This document shows positions 1-10,799 of a stretch of 64,000 nt of DNA, piece after piece (within the stretch, counting starts at the first letter, position 1; each line of letters begins with the position of its first letter). This DNA is from Pogona vitticeps. Taxonomy: Eukaryota > Chordata > Lepidosauria > Squamata > Agamidae. Both the position numbers and the translations under genes were made by a program. Under the pieces are notes generated by a model. The model was not told the DNA's origin. It saw only the letters and a list, made by a program, of their open reading frames with translations, and searched no databases. The DNA lies in contig NC_135786.1 in the NCBI RefSeq assembly GCF_051106095.1, positions 88,386,001 through 88,450,000 on the forward strand. Direction: 5' to 3'.

Positions 1-2018
1 GGGCTAAATATGGTTGCTCATAGTTTTGTAGAGGTGTGGTGTGCTGTTTGGTGTGTTCCTTGCATCTACATGGTGTACTCATCTCAAACAATTCTATTTA
101 GCTCACCTATGTTTAAAAGGAAATAAAAAAGAAACAAAACAAATCTCTTTCTTCATACCCTCCTGTTTCCTCCTCTATCTGGGAGGAGGCTTTCATTTAA
201 AAAGAAAATTTCTGGGAGATACAATGGATTAGCACTGCCTTAGTGGCCTTTAAAAAAACCAACCATTTTCTTTCTCCTTCTCCCCTTCTGTAGTAGGGCA
301 GAGGAAGTATTTTATTTCCCAATATCGTTAAGTAGTTAAGCTGTCTACTTAAGCCAGTTAAAGATATTGGGAAATTGAAAGTAGCAAGCCATCTGTTTTT
401 GTTCGGTCCCAGTGATCACACATGGTGGAACCTAACCAAAATGGAGCAATCCTAACCACAGCTAAAAAGAGTAGCCCCTGAAAGGGAGTCAAAAAGATGT
501 AGGTAGGAATGGTTTGGGGTCAGGCTTGTTCATACTGGCACCTACGTCATGTGGTCATCAGGAAAGGGAGCAAACCAGGCCACCTCCAAAGCAGACCAGA
601 CAGTGGGACAAACCCCAATGTAGAGGGGGGGACATTATATTTGAAAGAATAAGATGGATCTCATTCTTTTTATACAACATCTCATATAGCAGCACTGTTT
701 ATATAAGCATCAGTGAATCATACATCTGGAAAATACACAGTGGAAACTCACCTGGACAACAGCACGTTGTTAAGAAGAGTATATAGACACCATCTATTTG
801 TTCACTTATTTTGTTTGAATATTTTTATTGTCTTATTGCATTCCTCTTTGGTCCTCCAAGTAAGAGATATGTTGGGGAAAATATTACAGAGAATATTTGT
901 GTTAAGGTCAGCAGCTCTTTTGAATCGCGAGTAATTAAGGAGAGGTGTGGACTGTGAGGCATATCCTGAAAGTAGCGTTATTGGTGGCTCTACCCTTTGG
1001 TACACTTCCAGCTATGCATAATGCAAGACATGCAGTAAGAACTGGTCAAAAGTTATACAATTGCTGACTGTTGTACTATATCACTAGCTTTAAGAAAATA
1101 GCTTGGGGATCCACATACTGTAGTAAAATATTTTCTGGATTCATGTTATTGAATTCAAGTTGGAAGGGAGTAAAAACTTAGCGATTCAGGCAGGCCTTCC
1201 CTCCTGCCAATACTTGATTTCCACTTTTCTTGTTTTTTGTTTTTTTTGTTTTTTGCTGTTATCTTCCCATCTTGATTATATTATTATTGTAGATTTTAAT
1301 TGTTGTTTTTAAATCCGTTTTGTGTACAATATATTGTGAGCTGCCCTGAGTAGACTTCTGTCTAGAAGGGTGGGATAAAATCTAATAATAAAATAAATAA
1401 TAAATAAAGGGAGGGAGGGAGGAAGGAATTTGTTCATTTATTTTAAAGGGTTGCTTCTTGTTTTGTTTATTTTCTATTTTAACTGATATTTCCAAAGCTT
1501 CCTGCAGTATTTGTAAAGATATGATAATTCCATGCAATTTTTAAAATTTAAAAACTAAAACCAAGAAGAAATTAGCGTTTTTCCTTTTAAATAGTTATTT
1601 ACTTAAATGTGTTTTTTTTTTAAAAAAAAACATGTTTAAGAAAAGAGCCCCAAGGGCAAGATATAGCAGCTTTGAAAACATTTTCTATTAAAAATGGTAT
1701 TAAAAACTGGGCTCAATGACCATGTTGGCTGGAAATTCTGAGAATTGTTGTCCTCAACTGTACCTTTTCCAGGCCTTGCCCATTACGTCAACAATATTAT
1801 TGGGATATTGTTTGGAGGGATTTGGGGCCAGTGTTGGTATTTTTAAAAAAATAATTAATTTTTTAAAGGATGTAAAAGTAACATGTTAGGAATATATTCC
1901 TTAAAATTACTTAAGCTCCTGAAGCACCTCTACACTGCTGAAATTCTCTGCCCTCTGAAATTGTGATATTGTTCTCCCAAATGTACAGTATTTGTAATAC
2001 TGAATCATTTGCTCCAAG
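1..2018 (+). other. Intron of gene A
   Basis: No coding exon is recognisable: the preceding VWA exon (matching 25300-25524 in B) is not here. It contains a small 12-bp-arm hairpin (315-326 and 363-374) and a CR1/L2-like tail at 1190-1410. The rest is AT-rich and unrecognised. Confidence 0.6.
1190..1410 (+). mobile_element. CR1/L2-type LINE 3' tail fragment
   Basis: Shows the tail signature GTGAGCTGCCCTGAG followed by GGGTGGGATAAAATC and an AATAA-rich end. Only the 3' untranslated end is present. The left boundary is approximate. Confidence 0.55.
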
Positions 2019-2196
2019 GTAATTATGAAACATGCTGGAGATGCTTCTGGTTCTGAAATCATACTACTGACTAGCGGAGAAGACAACACATTAAGCAAGT
2101 GTTTCTCTGATATGGCCAACGTCAGCCTAATAATCCATACCATTGCAGTGGGCCCATCTGCATCTAAAGAACTGGAACAACTGGGAAGATTGACAG
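2019..2196 (+). CDS. CLCA2: Gene A exon: end of VWA domain
   Basis: 178-nt exon, the same length as the matching exons of B and C. It encodes VIMKHAGDASGSEIILLTSGED and onward to RLTG. The acceptor AG is at 2017-2018 and the donor GT at 2197. The acceptor has a weak pyrimidine tract. The first Asp of the family's TDGED motif is Ser here. Confidence 0.88.
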
Positions 2197-5100
2197 GTGG
2201 ATACCCTGTTTTATTAATCTATGGTGGAATTGTACATAACATGGTCTAGGTAATTGTTCTCAACTTTGGGTCCCCAGAAGTGGTTGGCCTGGACTGCCCA
2301 AAAGCTGGTTCATTGCTTGAAGCCTTCCTGAATAAAAATGTCTTTACTTGCCAGCAGAAGGACAATATGGAGGGGCCAGCCTGGCCTTCATTGGTGGGGA
2401 GTTCCAGAGCTCAATGGGACCAGCATTGCTGTCAGCTATACTGTATTGTATACCCACAGGGCTTTCTATGGACATAACCGGAGATTCCTACTCCTTCCTA
2501 CAGAGATACTTCTGCCCTGTCCTAACCTATTGCTATCCAGCAGATCTCGGGATTGCAACTTACTCAGCTAGTGTGAAAGTCAAAGTCTAGATTCTTTTCT
2601 TAATTATTCTGAGAGCACAGTAGTCAAATGAAGCTGTCAGACTTTTAAAAAATTGCAACCTCTGTTCTCTTTCAGGAGGACTGAATTTTTTTGCCACTGA
2701 TCGACCAGATTCCAATAGCCTTATAGAGGTCTTTGCTGCCCTCACAGTACATCATGGAAATGGAAGCCCCCAGCCTGTCCAGGTCTGTTTCTATACACAT
2801 CCTTGCTGTACTTCCCAACATCGTGGACAAAATCCTGTTGCGTATTTTGGATCCAATGCCACTCAGATCAGGTGCTGGAAATGCTTAATTTGCACTAGTT
2901 AAAAATGTCCTATCTCCCCATTTCAGATTCCAAGGCTCCCTTAGGCTCCCTTTTGCCCTAGAGAAGTCTTTGGGAGCCTCAGGACAGGAAGAGGAGGACA
3001 TTTAAAAGTAAAAATAATTGCTGCCAAATCACCGCTGATGGGATTGGGAGCAATACTGTCACCAATCTGGCAGGTATTTTTTATTTGTTAGTGAGCTTAA
3101 ATTCCCGAGGTTTTCAACATGAACAGCGTAGCTGCCTCCTGACCAAATCTTTCTCTCATTCAGCTCTCAGTTTTACCTCCCTTAAGATGGACTTGAGAGG
3201 CAGAGAATTCCGCCTGGCTTTTAATATGTATTAATTTTGTCTATCCATGGTTTTCTTTGCCATCTTTGAAATGCTCTTTTTAATTGTTCCCATGCCTTAA
3301 AGACCCTACTTTAAAAGGTGATTCCACCTGGCAGGCACTTAGCATTAAGCATCGGAAAGCATAAGGTGGCTTTCCTGTCTTTTCCTCCCTAATGGATTTT
3401 CCATAGTACGAAATAGATGTAGAAAATGCTGGCGGAAACACAGGAGGGCTTTGAGTGGAAGATGATGGTGTCTGGACTTTCACCATCCCATGATAAAGGC
3501 AGAGCAATGTGATCAAAGCCTCATCTGGAAGCATCCAGAATCCACAGACAACGTGGAAATGTTTTAAAGTGTGATAACTTTGGATTTGAACAGATCGAAA
3601 GTACTGCCGAAAGTGTACAGGGCAACAGACAGATTCACAGGACCACCACAATCGACGGCACTCTTGGAAAGGATACATTCTTTGTAGTCACATGGCAGAT
3701 AAAGGAACCCGCGATTATTCTCCATGACCCCAGAGGGAAAAGCTACACCATGGAAGATTTTAATGTGGACCCTGTTTTGCACATTGCTCACCTGCAGGTT
3801 CCAGGGATTGCCGAGGTAACAGGGAATTATCCCCTTCAACTGCTTCTCTCTGAAGCCAGAAAGGGAGCAAGGGTGGGAGAGGCAGGGGCTAAATCCTGCT
3901 GGGCCCTGACACACGCTGGGTAGCCTTGGGCCAGCCAAAGTTTCTTAGTCTGACCTACTTCCCAGGGTTGTCATGAGGATGAAGTGGGGAGAGGAAGGCC
4001 ACGTGCTCACTGCCGGAAAGTCAGCATATAAATGGATTAGATAAATAAATAAAAGATAATGTGTATTGTTGTACAGTGGGGTCTCTACTTAAGAACTTAA
4101 TCCGTATTGGAAGGTGGTTCTCAAGTGGAAAAGTTCTTATGTAGAATCTGCATTTCCCATAGGAATGCATTGAAAACCATTTAATCTGTATCTGCTCTTT
4201 TCTGTCCATAGAAACTAATGGGAAGCTGCTATTCCACCTTCTACCACTAGAGGGGGATATTTTTTCTTTTTTTTCCCCCCTTAGGTCAGGGAACAGTGTT
4301 AAAAGCACTTCTGACGAAGCTAATTTTGAAGCAATGGACTGAAAACCAATTAATCTGTTCTGGCTGTTTTTTTGTTATGTAGAGGTGCGTTCGTACATTG
4401 AAGCATTAGTTCCCATAGGAACTAATGCAAAGCTGGTTAATATGTACTCTACCACTAGGGGGAGAACTTTTTTTTAACCTAAGATGACCTAAGGTTAAAA
4501 AAAGAGCAGGAAAGTTTTTTTTTCCTGTTCTTATCTTGGATTTTTGTTCTCAAGTAGAAGCAATTTAGCAAATGGAACTGTTCTTAAGTGGAATTGTTCT
4601 TAAGTAGGGACGTTCTTAAGTAGAGACCCCACTGTACTTCAATTTATTTATTTATTTTTTGAATGTATTTACATTTGTTTTTCAGACTGGGGATTGGAAG
4701 TATACCCTCACTAACAGTCATATATTTTCTGATGTTCTCACAATGACTGTGACCTCTCGAGCAGTAAAATCTGACGCTTCCACCATCTCTGTGATTGTTC
4801 ACACCAACAAAGATAAAAACGCTTATCCTCGTCCAATGACTGTGTACACGAGGGTTCATCAAGACTTTTCTCCCATTCTTGGTGCCAATGTGACGGCCAT
4901 TATTGAGCCAGAGGATGGGGACCCCATTTTCTTGGACCTCCTTGATAATGGTGCAGGTAACAAGATCTTGTAATGATGTTCATTGAACAGAGGTGGAAAA
5001 TAAATTATGGTCCGTTGGCTTTTGGGGTTTGGTTTTTTTAACTTACCTTGAAACAAATTCCTATTGGATTCTCTAGCTCAGCAGTTCTCCAGATGTTTGG

Positions 5101-8100
5101 GCTTCAGTTCAGAGATCTTAACCACTAAGTACTCTGGGAGTTGAAAAAGGGCAAAAGGTTAAAAAAATGATTAGAAATCTTCAAGTGAGTTTAGTGGAAT
5201 TTACTTTCAGGTAAGCATTAATATAATCAGATCCCAGAAGTGGTAAAAAGATTTCAAAATCCATTCATTTTAAAGCATAATACAGATGCTAAGAGGTAAA
5301 TTGTAAACACATTTCTTCGGAGGTAAATTCTGTGAGCATTAGTGGAGTTTATTTTCACATACTTATGCTCCAAGAACTATAACTGTGACTTTGGCTGGGA
5401 AAATTTAAGAGATCATCGCTAGCATTATTTTGTAACGCCAATGTGAAATTGTATCCAGAGGTGCAAATCATGAGGCTGTTTTCTGGCCACTATTTAAAAA
5501 AAAAATTGCAAGGAGAATAGCATCTAATGAAGGTGTGAATCTCTTCTAAAACGAAGCTTACTCTCCATAGCTTGCTAAAGCAAGAAACCTGCCCCAGTCC
5601 AAAGAACAATGTTTCACAGCTGGACTGAGAAGCTCTGCTCCCATTTTTTTGTAGTGTGAAGACAAGGAAGAAATATACATGTGAACTATGAGACTGTCTT
5701 ATATTGAGTCTGTATTACAGGAAGTTAGCTTGATGATAGTAAGGTGCCAAAGTCCAATAGAGCTCAGAAATTACTGTTTTACTGTACCAATGAGTTATTT
5801 AGTCCAAACACTTTTTGTCTCCCCAATTTGATCAATGTTATATGTAAGGGATAGCCGTGGATCTAAGAGGTCAAGGGTGTCTCACTTCAGAATGTGTGGG
5901 GGTGGGTTGAGGTGCTTCGTCAGACCCACAAATTGTTTGTGGTGAGAGTCCTTTACACATGAGTTGAATTCTGACCTTAGCCCAGCTCAATTTAGTTTAA
6001 TAAATTGTGGGCTCCAGAGCTAGCCCTACCCTTAGGCAAAGCAAAGTAATCATATCAGACAATAGATGCTGGGAAGTGATAACAAGGTCTTAGAGTACTG
6101 AACTCTTTGCCACGCAGTTCACCCTTCACCCACTTAAGCCAGCATGTTTCCTTCCGATATTGCAGAAGGTTCTGTTCACTGTTAATGTAAAGAAGTTGGC
6201 TCGTGTACATGGAACTAAGGGTACAATTAACACTTCATGAAAAAAAAGAACAAAAAATTCTAGATTATACAACAATCCTGATTCAAAGCTTACGTTCTTC
6301 ATTCTAGCATCACGGCTCTCTAATACAGTATTTGAAAATTCTTCTGTGTAAAGTAACTTTTATTTTTATAATTTCTGGTTGTTGCAGGCGCTGATCTGAT
6401 AAAAAACGATGGTGTGTATTCTAAGTATTTATTCCGTTTCACAAGAAGTGGAAGATACAGTTTCAAAGTGCATATCCACAGAAACAACAAAACTATTGGT
6501 TCATTGCCTACAACATTATGGAGTGATGCCATGTATATTCCTGGCTACATTACGAACGGTAAGACATGATATTGTCAGCTGAGTATTCCTTTTTTGTTTG
6601 CTTCCATGCCCCTTGTATCAGAGAAGTTCCCACTGGCTTTTATCTCCAATGGGAAGAAACTAGAGAGAAGAAAAGTGACTTTTTAAGATTTCAGTTTCCG
6701 GAATTCCTCAGATGGCCTGCCTCCTGGTCACTGGTTCTAGTGCAAAACAAAAGTAAAATTTCCCACCACCTGAGGAAGCACTACGTACTTTGCATTCCCT
6801 TGTAGAAAGACTGCAAAAAATATCACAGAAAGTATGGAACCACAGAACTTATTTATGCTCACAGGCTTTGCTGATTCTTCCAAGTATACTCTAAAGGTGA
6901 TAATCAGGTGAAAACATTGCAGCAGAAAGAGTGAAATGTACTTTTGTCAAAAGCTGAAGAGGTTAGAAAAACACATCCAACTTATAAGTTCTTAACATGG
7001 TTGCAGCCACAGAATGAATGATATTGACTATGAATGGATTTCCAAACTATCCAGCAGAAGTTTTCCTACCATTGTTGTTGACATGAACTTTGTGATTTCT
7101 CCATGGAAGGCATGGGCTCTACCAATGAGAGATGGCCTTATCACTGTCTCTCTTCTGTTGACTTTTTTTTTTTTTTTTTTGGTTTTGTTTCCAGTTACTC
7201 AAGATTCTGTTACTATTTAATTCTGTAGAGGTCATGCTTGTTCTGGTTCTGTGTCTTTAATGTATTTATATGTACCCTCTTGTGATGATATGTAGGCACA
7301 ATCCAGATGAATCCACCAAGGCCGCTGATGAGTAGTGAAGACATGCAGATCAAATTAGGAGCATTCAGTAGAATAGCTTCAGGAGGCTCTTTCATAGTTT
7401 CTGATGTTCCACCTGGGCCAAGTACTGATGTATTTCCACCATGCAAAATCATTGATCTTCGTGCTGGAACAGAAGGTGATATAGTAGTTTTGACCTGGAC
7501 GGCACCTGGGGATGACTTTGACGAGGGACAAGGTAAGTGCAGTGCAGTTCCTAATTTCTTGTACTAGTGATTGCTGAACAGAAGGAGAAAATCTATGTTG
7601 ATCTTTGGCCACAAATCCTTTAAGCAAATACCTGGAGAAGTGTAAGTAAAACAAGCTTTGGTGTTCATGAGTATTATTCTAAGCCAATTTATAGCTGCTG
7701 AAATAGTATCATCCAGAAAATGGAAGAAGATTCTCCCACCTGCAATTTCAGACCCTCCTCTCGGTCCCATTGCCAGCACAAGCACAGCTGATGGGGACAC
7801 AGGAGAGGGCCTTCTCTGTGGCAGCTCCCAGGCTGTGGAACATTCTCCATCAGGAGATCAGGATGGCCTCTTCCCTTTCATCCTTCCGAAAAAAGCTAAA
7901 GACCCATCTCTTCAGGCAGGCGTTTAACAAGTACAAATGAATCTCTGAACCCCATTTCAGTAGAAATTTCAATCTGTTTTTATGTTTTAATCTTTTAATT
8001 GTATTTTAAATCATATGTGGTTTAATTTATCTTTTAATATTTAACTTATTGTGTTTTTAATTTGTGTGAATTTTAATGTTGTGAGCTGCTTTGGGTCCCT

Positions 8101-8120
8101 TGTTGGGAGAAATGTGGCAT

Positions 8121-8197
<77 letters not shown>

Positions 8198-10799
8198 ATC
8201 AGAAGTATTCTCAAAGGCTTTCATGGCTGGGATCCTATGGTTGTTGTAGGTTTTTTGGGCTGTTTGGATGTGTTCTCCTGAACACAGCCAAACAGCCTGA
8301 GTAACCTGCAACAACCAAATACCAGAAGAATTGCAGAAACCATTTGTAGAAGAATTGAAAATCAATGTATGAACTAGATAAAGGGAGTGACTGTGTTATT
8401 TGTTTGCATAATAATTAACAGCAAATTAAACTAGCCACCCAAAACCGGAGAAACATGGAACTATAATCAAGCAACAAAAGAAGACCTGTGAAGTTTAACT
8501 AAATATAAATTTCTCACAGTAACTTAATTTTCTTAAGGTACTTTATCAATCTAATTGCTTAAATATTGATCAAGTTTTAATTACCACAACATTCACTGAT
8601 AGAAACAGTAAGCCGAAAGGTCTTTCAAGGAAGTGTGCAGTTCATATGGTCCATTTCTTTTAGTTGAAAGCCTTCAATAAAGGCTTTAAGTCTCACAAAT
8701 TCCTTTTACAGTAAAGTTTTCTTTGATGACGTGGGTGGCAATATGGGTTAAACTGCTGAGCCACTGGGCTGCTGATTGAAAGGTTGGCAGTTCAAATCCG
8801 TGCCATGGAGTGAACTCCTGTCGCTTTGTCCCAGCTCCTGCCAACCTAGCAGTTCGAAAGCATGCAAATGCGAGTAGATGAATAGGTACCACCTTGATGG
8901 GAAAGTAACAGCGTTCCATGTCTAGTCATGCTAGCCACGTGACCACGGAAAGTGTCTACAAACGCCAGCTCTTTGGCTTACAAATGGGGATGAGCACTGG
9001 CCCTTAGAGTTGGACATTACTGGACTTCATTTTCAAGGGAACTTTTACCTTTATCTTGATAATAGTTGTCCCAGCTGACCAGGATGTTGCATACATCCCT
9101 GGTTTCAATTCCTGTGGTCAAAGCTTAGGAACAAAGCCTTATCAGTAAAGGATCTAGAACATAAAAATGCAAATTCATTTCCAATCAACCGTAAACAATA
9201 CCACTTCATTAATACTTTATTGTCACATACTATTACCTTATTGTCACTTACTATTCCAGTTGAAACGGACTTCCCAGGAGAGGAAGCTCTCACCCATCAG
9301 CAGTTCACACCCAGTCTTCAGTCCGTACAAAGAAACTGATGACTGTATGTGACAAAGATGCAGGTTGAGCAAAGGGGGAAATTCACATCTCAGCATAAGC
9401 AAGAATATCCTCAGTTCCAGCTGAGGTCTCTGACCTTCAGACTGCCGTTTCTCAGGGTAATATTGACTGCTTCATATTACAGCTGGGATGAGAAGACCGT
9501 GCCCTACAGATGCAATTGGGCTTTAGCCACATTCATCTTCCCTGACTATCGGCAGAGAGGGCTAAGGCTGACAGGAATTGGGCTCCAAAATCATCCAGAG
9601 AGACACAGGTTTCCCACTCCTAGATTGTCCAGGCAACTTGAATTGCATCATCAATCAGCAGGGAGGAAGGGGGGGGGGAATAAGAGGTGCCCTCTGTCAG
9701 AAGTGTCTTGGAATATCCACCTGGCACAACTCCGTAAGCTCTAGAGAATGCTATCCACAAGAAGGAGAATCACTGCATTGGAGCGAAACTATTGACCCCC
9801 TTTGGTCTTCCGAAGAATGGGCAAGAGCACAGTGGGTAGGCTCTCTGCCAGTAATAGAATTTGATTTCTAATTAGTCAGCTAAATAAAAATAAACAGAGT
9901 CAGGTAGGTGCGATGTTGTGACCTGAGATGTACAGAGACAATTCTTAAATTAAATTTATGGCATTACCTTGTGCTTTTGGAACAGGCCCAGTTTCATCTT
10001 GATTCCAAAGGTTTGCAGGATAGCACACCAAATAGTAAATATAAGTTCCCACATGCATTTAATGAATTGAGGATCTTACAGTTGTTTCAGTGCTGGGATA
10101 CATAGGATATAGATAAGAAATATATGCAGAATTACTTGAACATTTGATTAATTTTGACTGAAGTTTTTGTGCAGCATTTTTAAAATTGTATTTTCAGTTT
10201 AACAGCATTCCCCCCCATGAAGTGCATTTCTTTTCCTTATCCTTTCCTTTCTCTTTTTTTTAATTTTTACTTTCCCTTTTATTATTTATGCACAGCAAAC
10301 AATTGGGAGTTGGACACACCAGAAAGTACATACTGAAAAGGAAGTGGAAAAAAAAAACTACTTGTGCTGACATGTCTATGTTTGTGTTTTGTTTTCAGCT
10401 GCAAAATATGAAATAAAGACAAGCGAAAGTCCTCTGGAACTAAGGGACAATTTTCAAAAGGCTCCATCTGTAAATACTTCTAAGCTGACACCTCAGAAGG
10501 CTGGCTTCAGGGAAGTTTTTGCATTTAAGCCAGAAGCACTGATAAATGTCACACTTCTATACGTAGCCATTCGCACAGCTGATAAAGCCTTCCTATATTC
10601 AGACATATCTAACATAGCACAGGCAGTTATTCTTCCTCAGAAGAACAGCGTCATTGCTCCTACCAAGTATAACAGCTTAACAATCATTCTGACAACATGT
10701 GGACTGTTGTCTGTGGCTGCTGCTTGTTGTTTAATTCTGAGCAGAAATCTATGGACTTTAAAAAAGAAGAAGTTGGTTACTGATGAAGCTGTACCATGA
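2019..10799 (+). CDS. CLCA2: Gene A: CLCA2-like calcium-activated chloride channel regulator, 3' half (seven exons, 5' end outside window)
   Basis: CLCA proteins are extracellular or membrane-tethered glycoproteins that regulate calcium-activated chloride conductance and epithelial adhesion. Seven exons (2019-2196, 2676-2782, 3594-3815, 4686-4956, 6388-6558, 7296-7532, 10399-10799) join without a stop into 528 residues. They cover the end of the VWA domain, the central beta-sandwich region, the FN3-like domain and a C-terminal membrane segment (about SLTIILTTCGLLSVAAACC) followed by a KKKK tail. CLCA2 assignment rests on TSGED where other members read TDGED, on RLTGG, EPEDGDP, DVFPPCKIIDL and DFDEGQ (all close to my recollection of human CLCA2), and on position before the other CLCA genes, as in mammals. 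The signal peptide, metallohydrolase domain and MIDAS exons lie to the left of the window. No AATAAA was spotted soon after the stop; an ATTAAA sits at 11232. Orthology is inferred, not computed. Confidence 0.85.
2676..2782 (+). CDS. CLCA2: Gene A exon: VWA / central region junction
   Basis: 107-nt exon beginning GGLNFFATDRPDSNSLIEVF, ending at CCTGTCCAG before a GT donor. Length and phase match B exon 9. Confidence 0.93.
3594..3815 (+). CDS. CLCA2: Gene A exon: beta-sandwich segment
   Basis: 222 nt, in frame, encoding IESTAESVQGNRQ through [10 protein letters not shown] and LQVPGIAE. It is three codons shorter than B exon 10 (231 nt). Acceptor CAG at 3591-3593, donor GT at 3816. Confidence 0.93.
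3893..4050 (+). mobile_element. SINE 3' fragment (LINE-like tail)
   Basis: Reads CCTTGGGCCAGCC, then CCCAGGGTTGTCATGAGGATGAA, and ends in a CATATAAATGG-ATAAATAAATAA tail. This is the recurring 3' part of tRNA-derived SINEs common in squamates and their relatives. The tRNA head is missing. Confidence 0.5.
4074..4634 (+). mobile_element. MITE with long terminal inverted repeats (TA target)
   Basis: 561 bp. The ends are near-perfect inverted copies, CAGTGGGGTCTCTACTTAAG and its complement, flanked by TA on both sides. Inside, two copies of a motif with ACCACTAGGGGGA-type sequence occur. No transposase reading frame is visible. TA flanks suggest a Tc1/mariner-like or related DNA transposon; the superfamily is inferred. 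Confidence 0.75.
4686..4956 (+). CDS. CLCA2: Gene A exon: beta-sandwich segment
   Basis: 271 nt, encoding TGDWKYTLTNSH, then TMTVTSRAV, GANVTAIIEPEDGDP and LDLLDNGAG. Same length as B exon 11. It is preceded by a TTTTTCAG acceptor and lies 51 bp after the MITE at 4074-4634. Confidence 0.95.
4957..6387 (+). other. Intron of gene A with no recognised content
   Basis: 1.4 kb of AT-rich sequence. I see no exon, RNA gene or bounded repeat in it. Confidence 0.5.
6388..6558 (+). CDS. CLCA2: Gene A exon: region of the CLCA cleavage site
   Basis: 171 nt, encoding ADLIKNDGVYSKYLFRF, RYSFKVHIHRNN and AMYIPGYITNG. Unlike B, there is no multibasic stretch before the YIPGY motif. Confidence 0.95.
7296..7532 (+). 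CDS. CLCA2: Gene A exon: start of FN3-like domain
   Basis: 237 nt, encoding TIQMNPPRP, FSRIASGGSF, STDVFPPCKIIDL and LTWTAPGDDFDEGQ. Splices in phase 1 to the last exon. Confidence 0.95.
7745..8121 (+). mobile_element. CR1/L2-type LINE 3' end
   Basis: Carries the end of the LINE reading frame (LWN-LP-like, then [14 protein letters not shown]-like sequence when read across its breaks), the 3' untranslated region and the tail GTGAGCTGCTTTGGGTCCC. It is followed by an ATCA microsatellite. A close relative lies at 29935-30465. Confidence 0.75.
8122..8196 (+). repeat. (ATCA)n microsatellite
   Basis: About 18 uninterrupted ATCA units directly at the LINE tail. It gives meaningless NQSI-repeat reading frames. 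Confidence 0.97.
8205..8325 (+). mobile_element. Penelope-type element end remnant (inverted)
   Basis: Reads AAAGGCTTTCATGGCTGGGATC, GGTTGTTGTAGGTTTTTTGGGC, then an inverted complement ending CCTGCAACAACC. It matches the palindromic element end at 49296-49514. Confidence 0.5.
8729..9056 (+). mobile_element. Sauria-type tRNA-derived SINE
   Basis: Near full length. The tRNA-like head includes GTTCAAATCC, followed by the conserved CCAGCTCCTGCCAACCTAGC, GCATGCAAATGCGAGTAGAT and GTACCACCTTG blocks, and ends in GGGAACTTTTACCTTTA, the BovB-derived tail. The AAATG-type body marks squamate genomes. Confidence 0.9.
9348..9735 (+). repeat. Dispersed unclassified repeat, copy 1
   Basis: About 390 bp that align along their length with 35192-35560 (for example GATATTGACCGCT against TAATATTGACTGCT, and CACTCCTAGATTG in both). 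The copies lie in different introns of different genes, so this looks like an interspersed repeat rather than shared ancestry of introns. No family recognised. The long reading frames here are not genes. Confidence 0.65.
10399..10799 (+). CDS. CLCA2: Gene A last coding exon with membrane anchor and stop
   Basis: 401 nt. Encodes AAKYEIKTSESPLELRDNF, then ISNIAQAV, a hydrophobic membrane span and the basic tail, ending in TGA at 10797-10799. The acceptor is a strong TTTTGTTTTCAG. Confidence 0.95.

Noticed and set aside
3280-3938. Minus-strand open frames of 132 and 124 codons
   Set aside because: Shadows opposite a CLCA exon (3594-3815); no protein features.
8122-8196. CRISPR-like regular repeats
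   Set aside because: No spacers; it is a simple tetranucleotide array in a vertebrate genome.
9349-9871. Overlapping open frames of 131 and 97 codons
   Set aside because: They lie in a dispersed repeat also found at 35192-35560, lack family similarity and are inside an intron of gene A.
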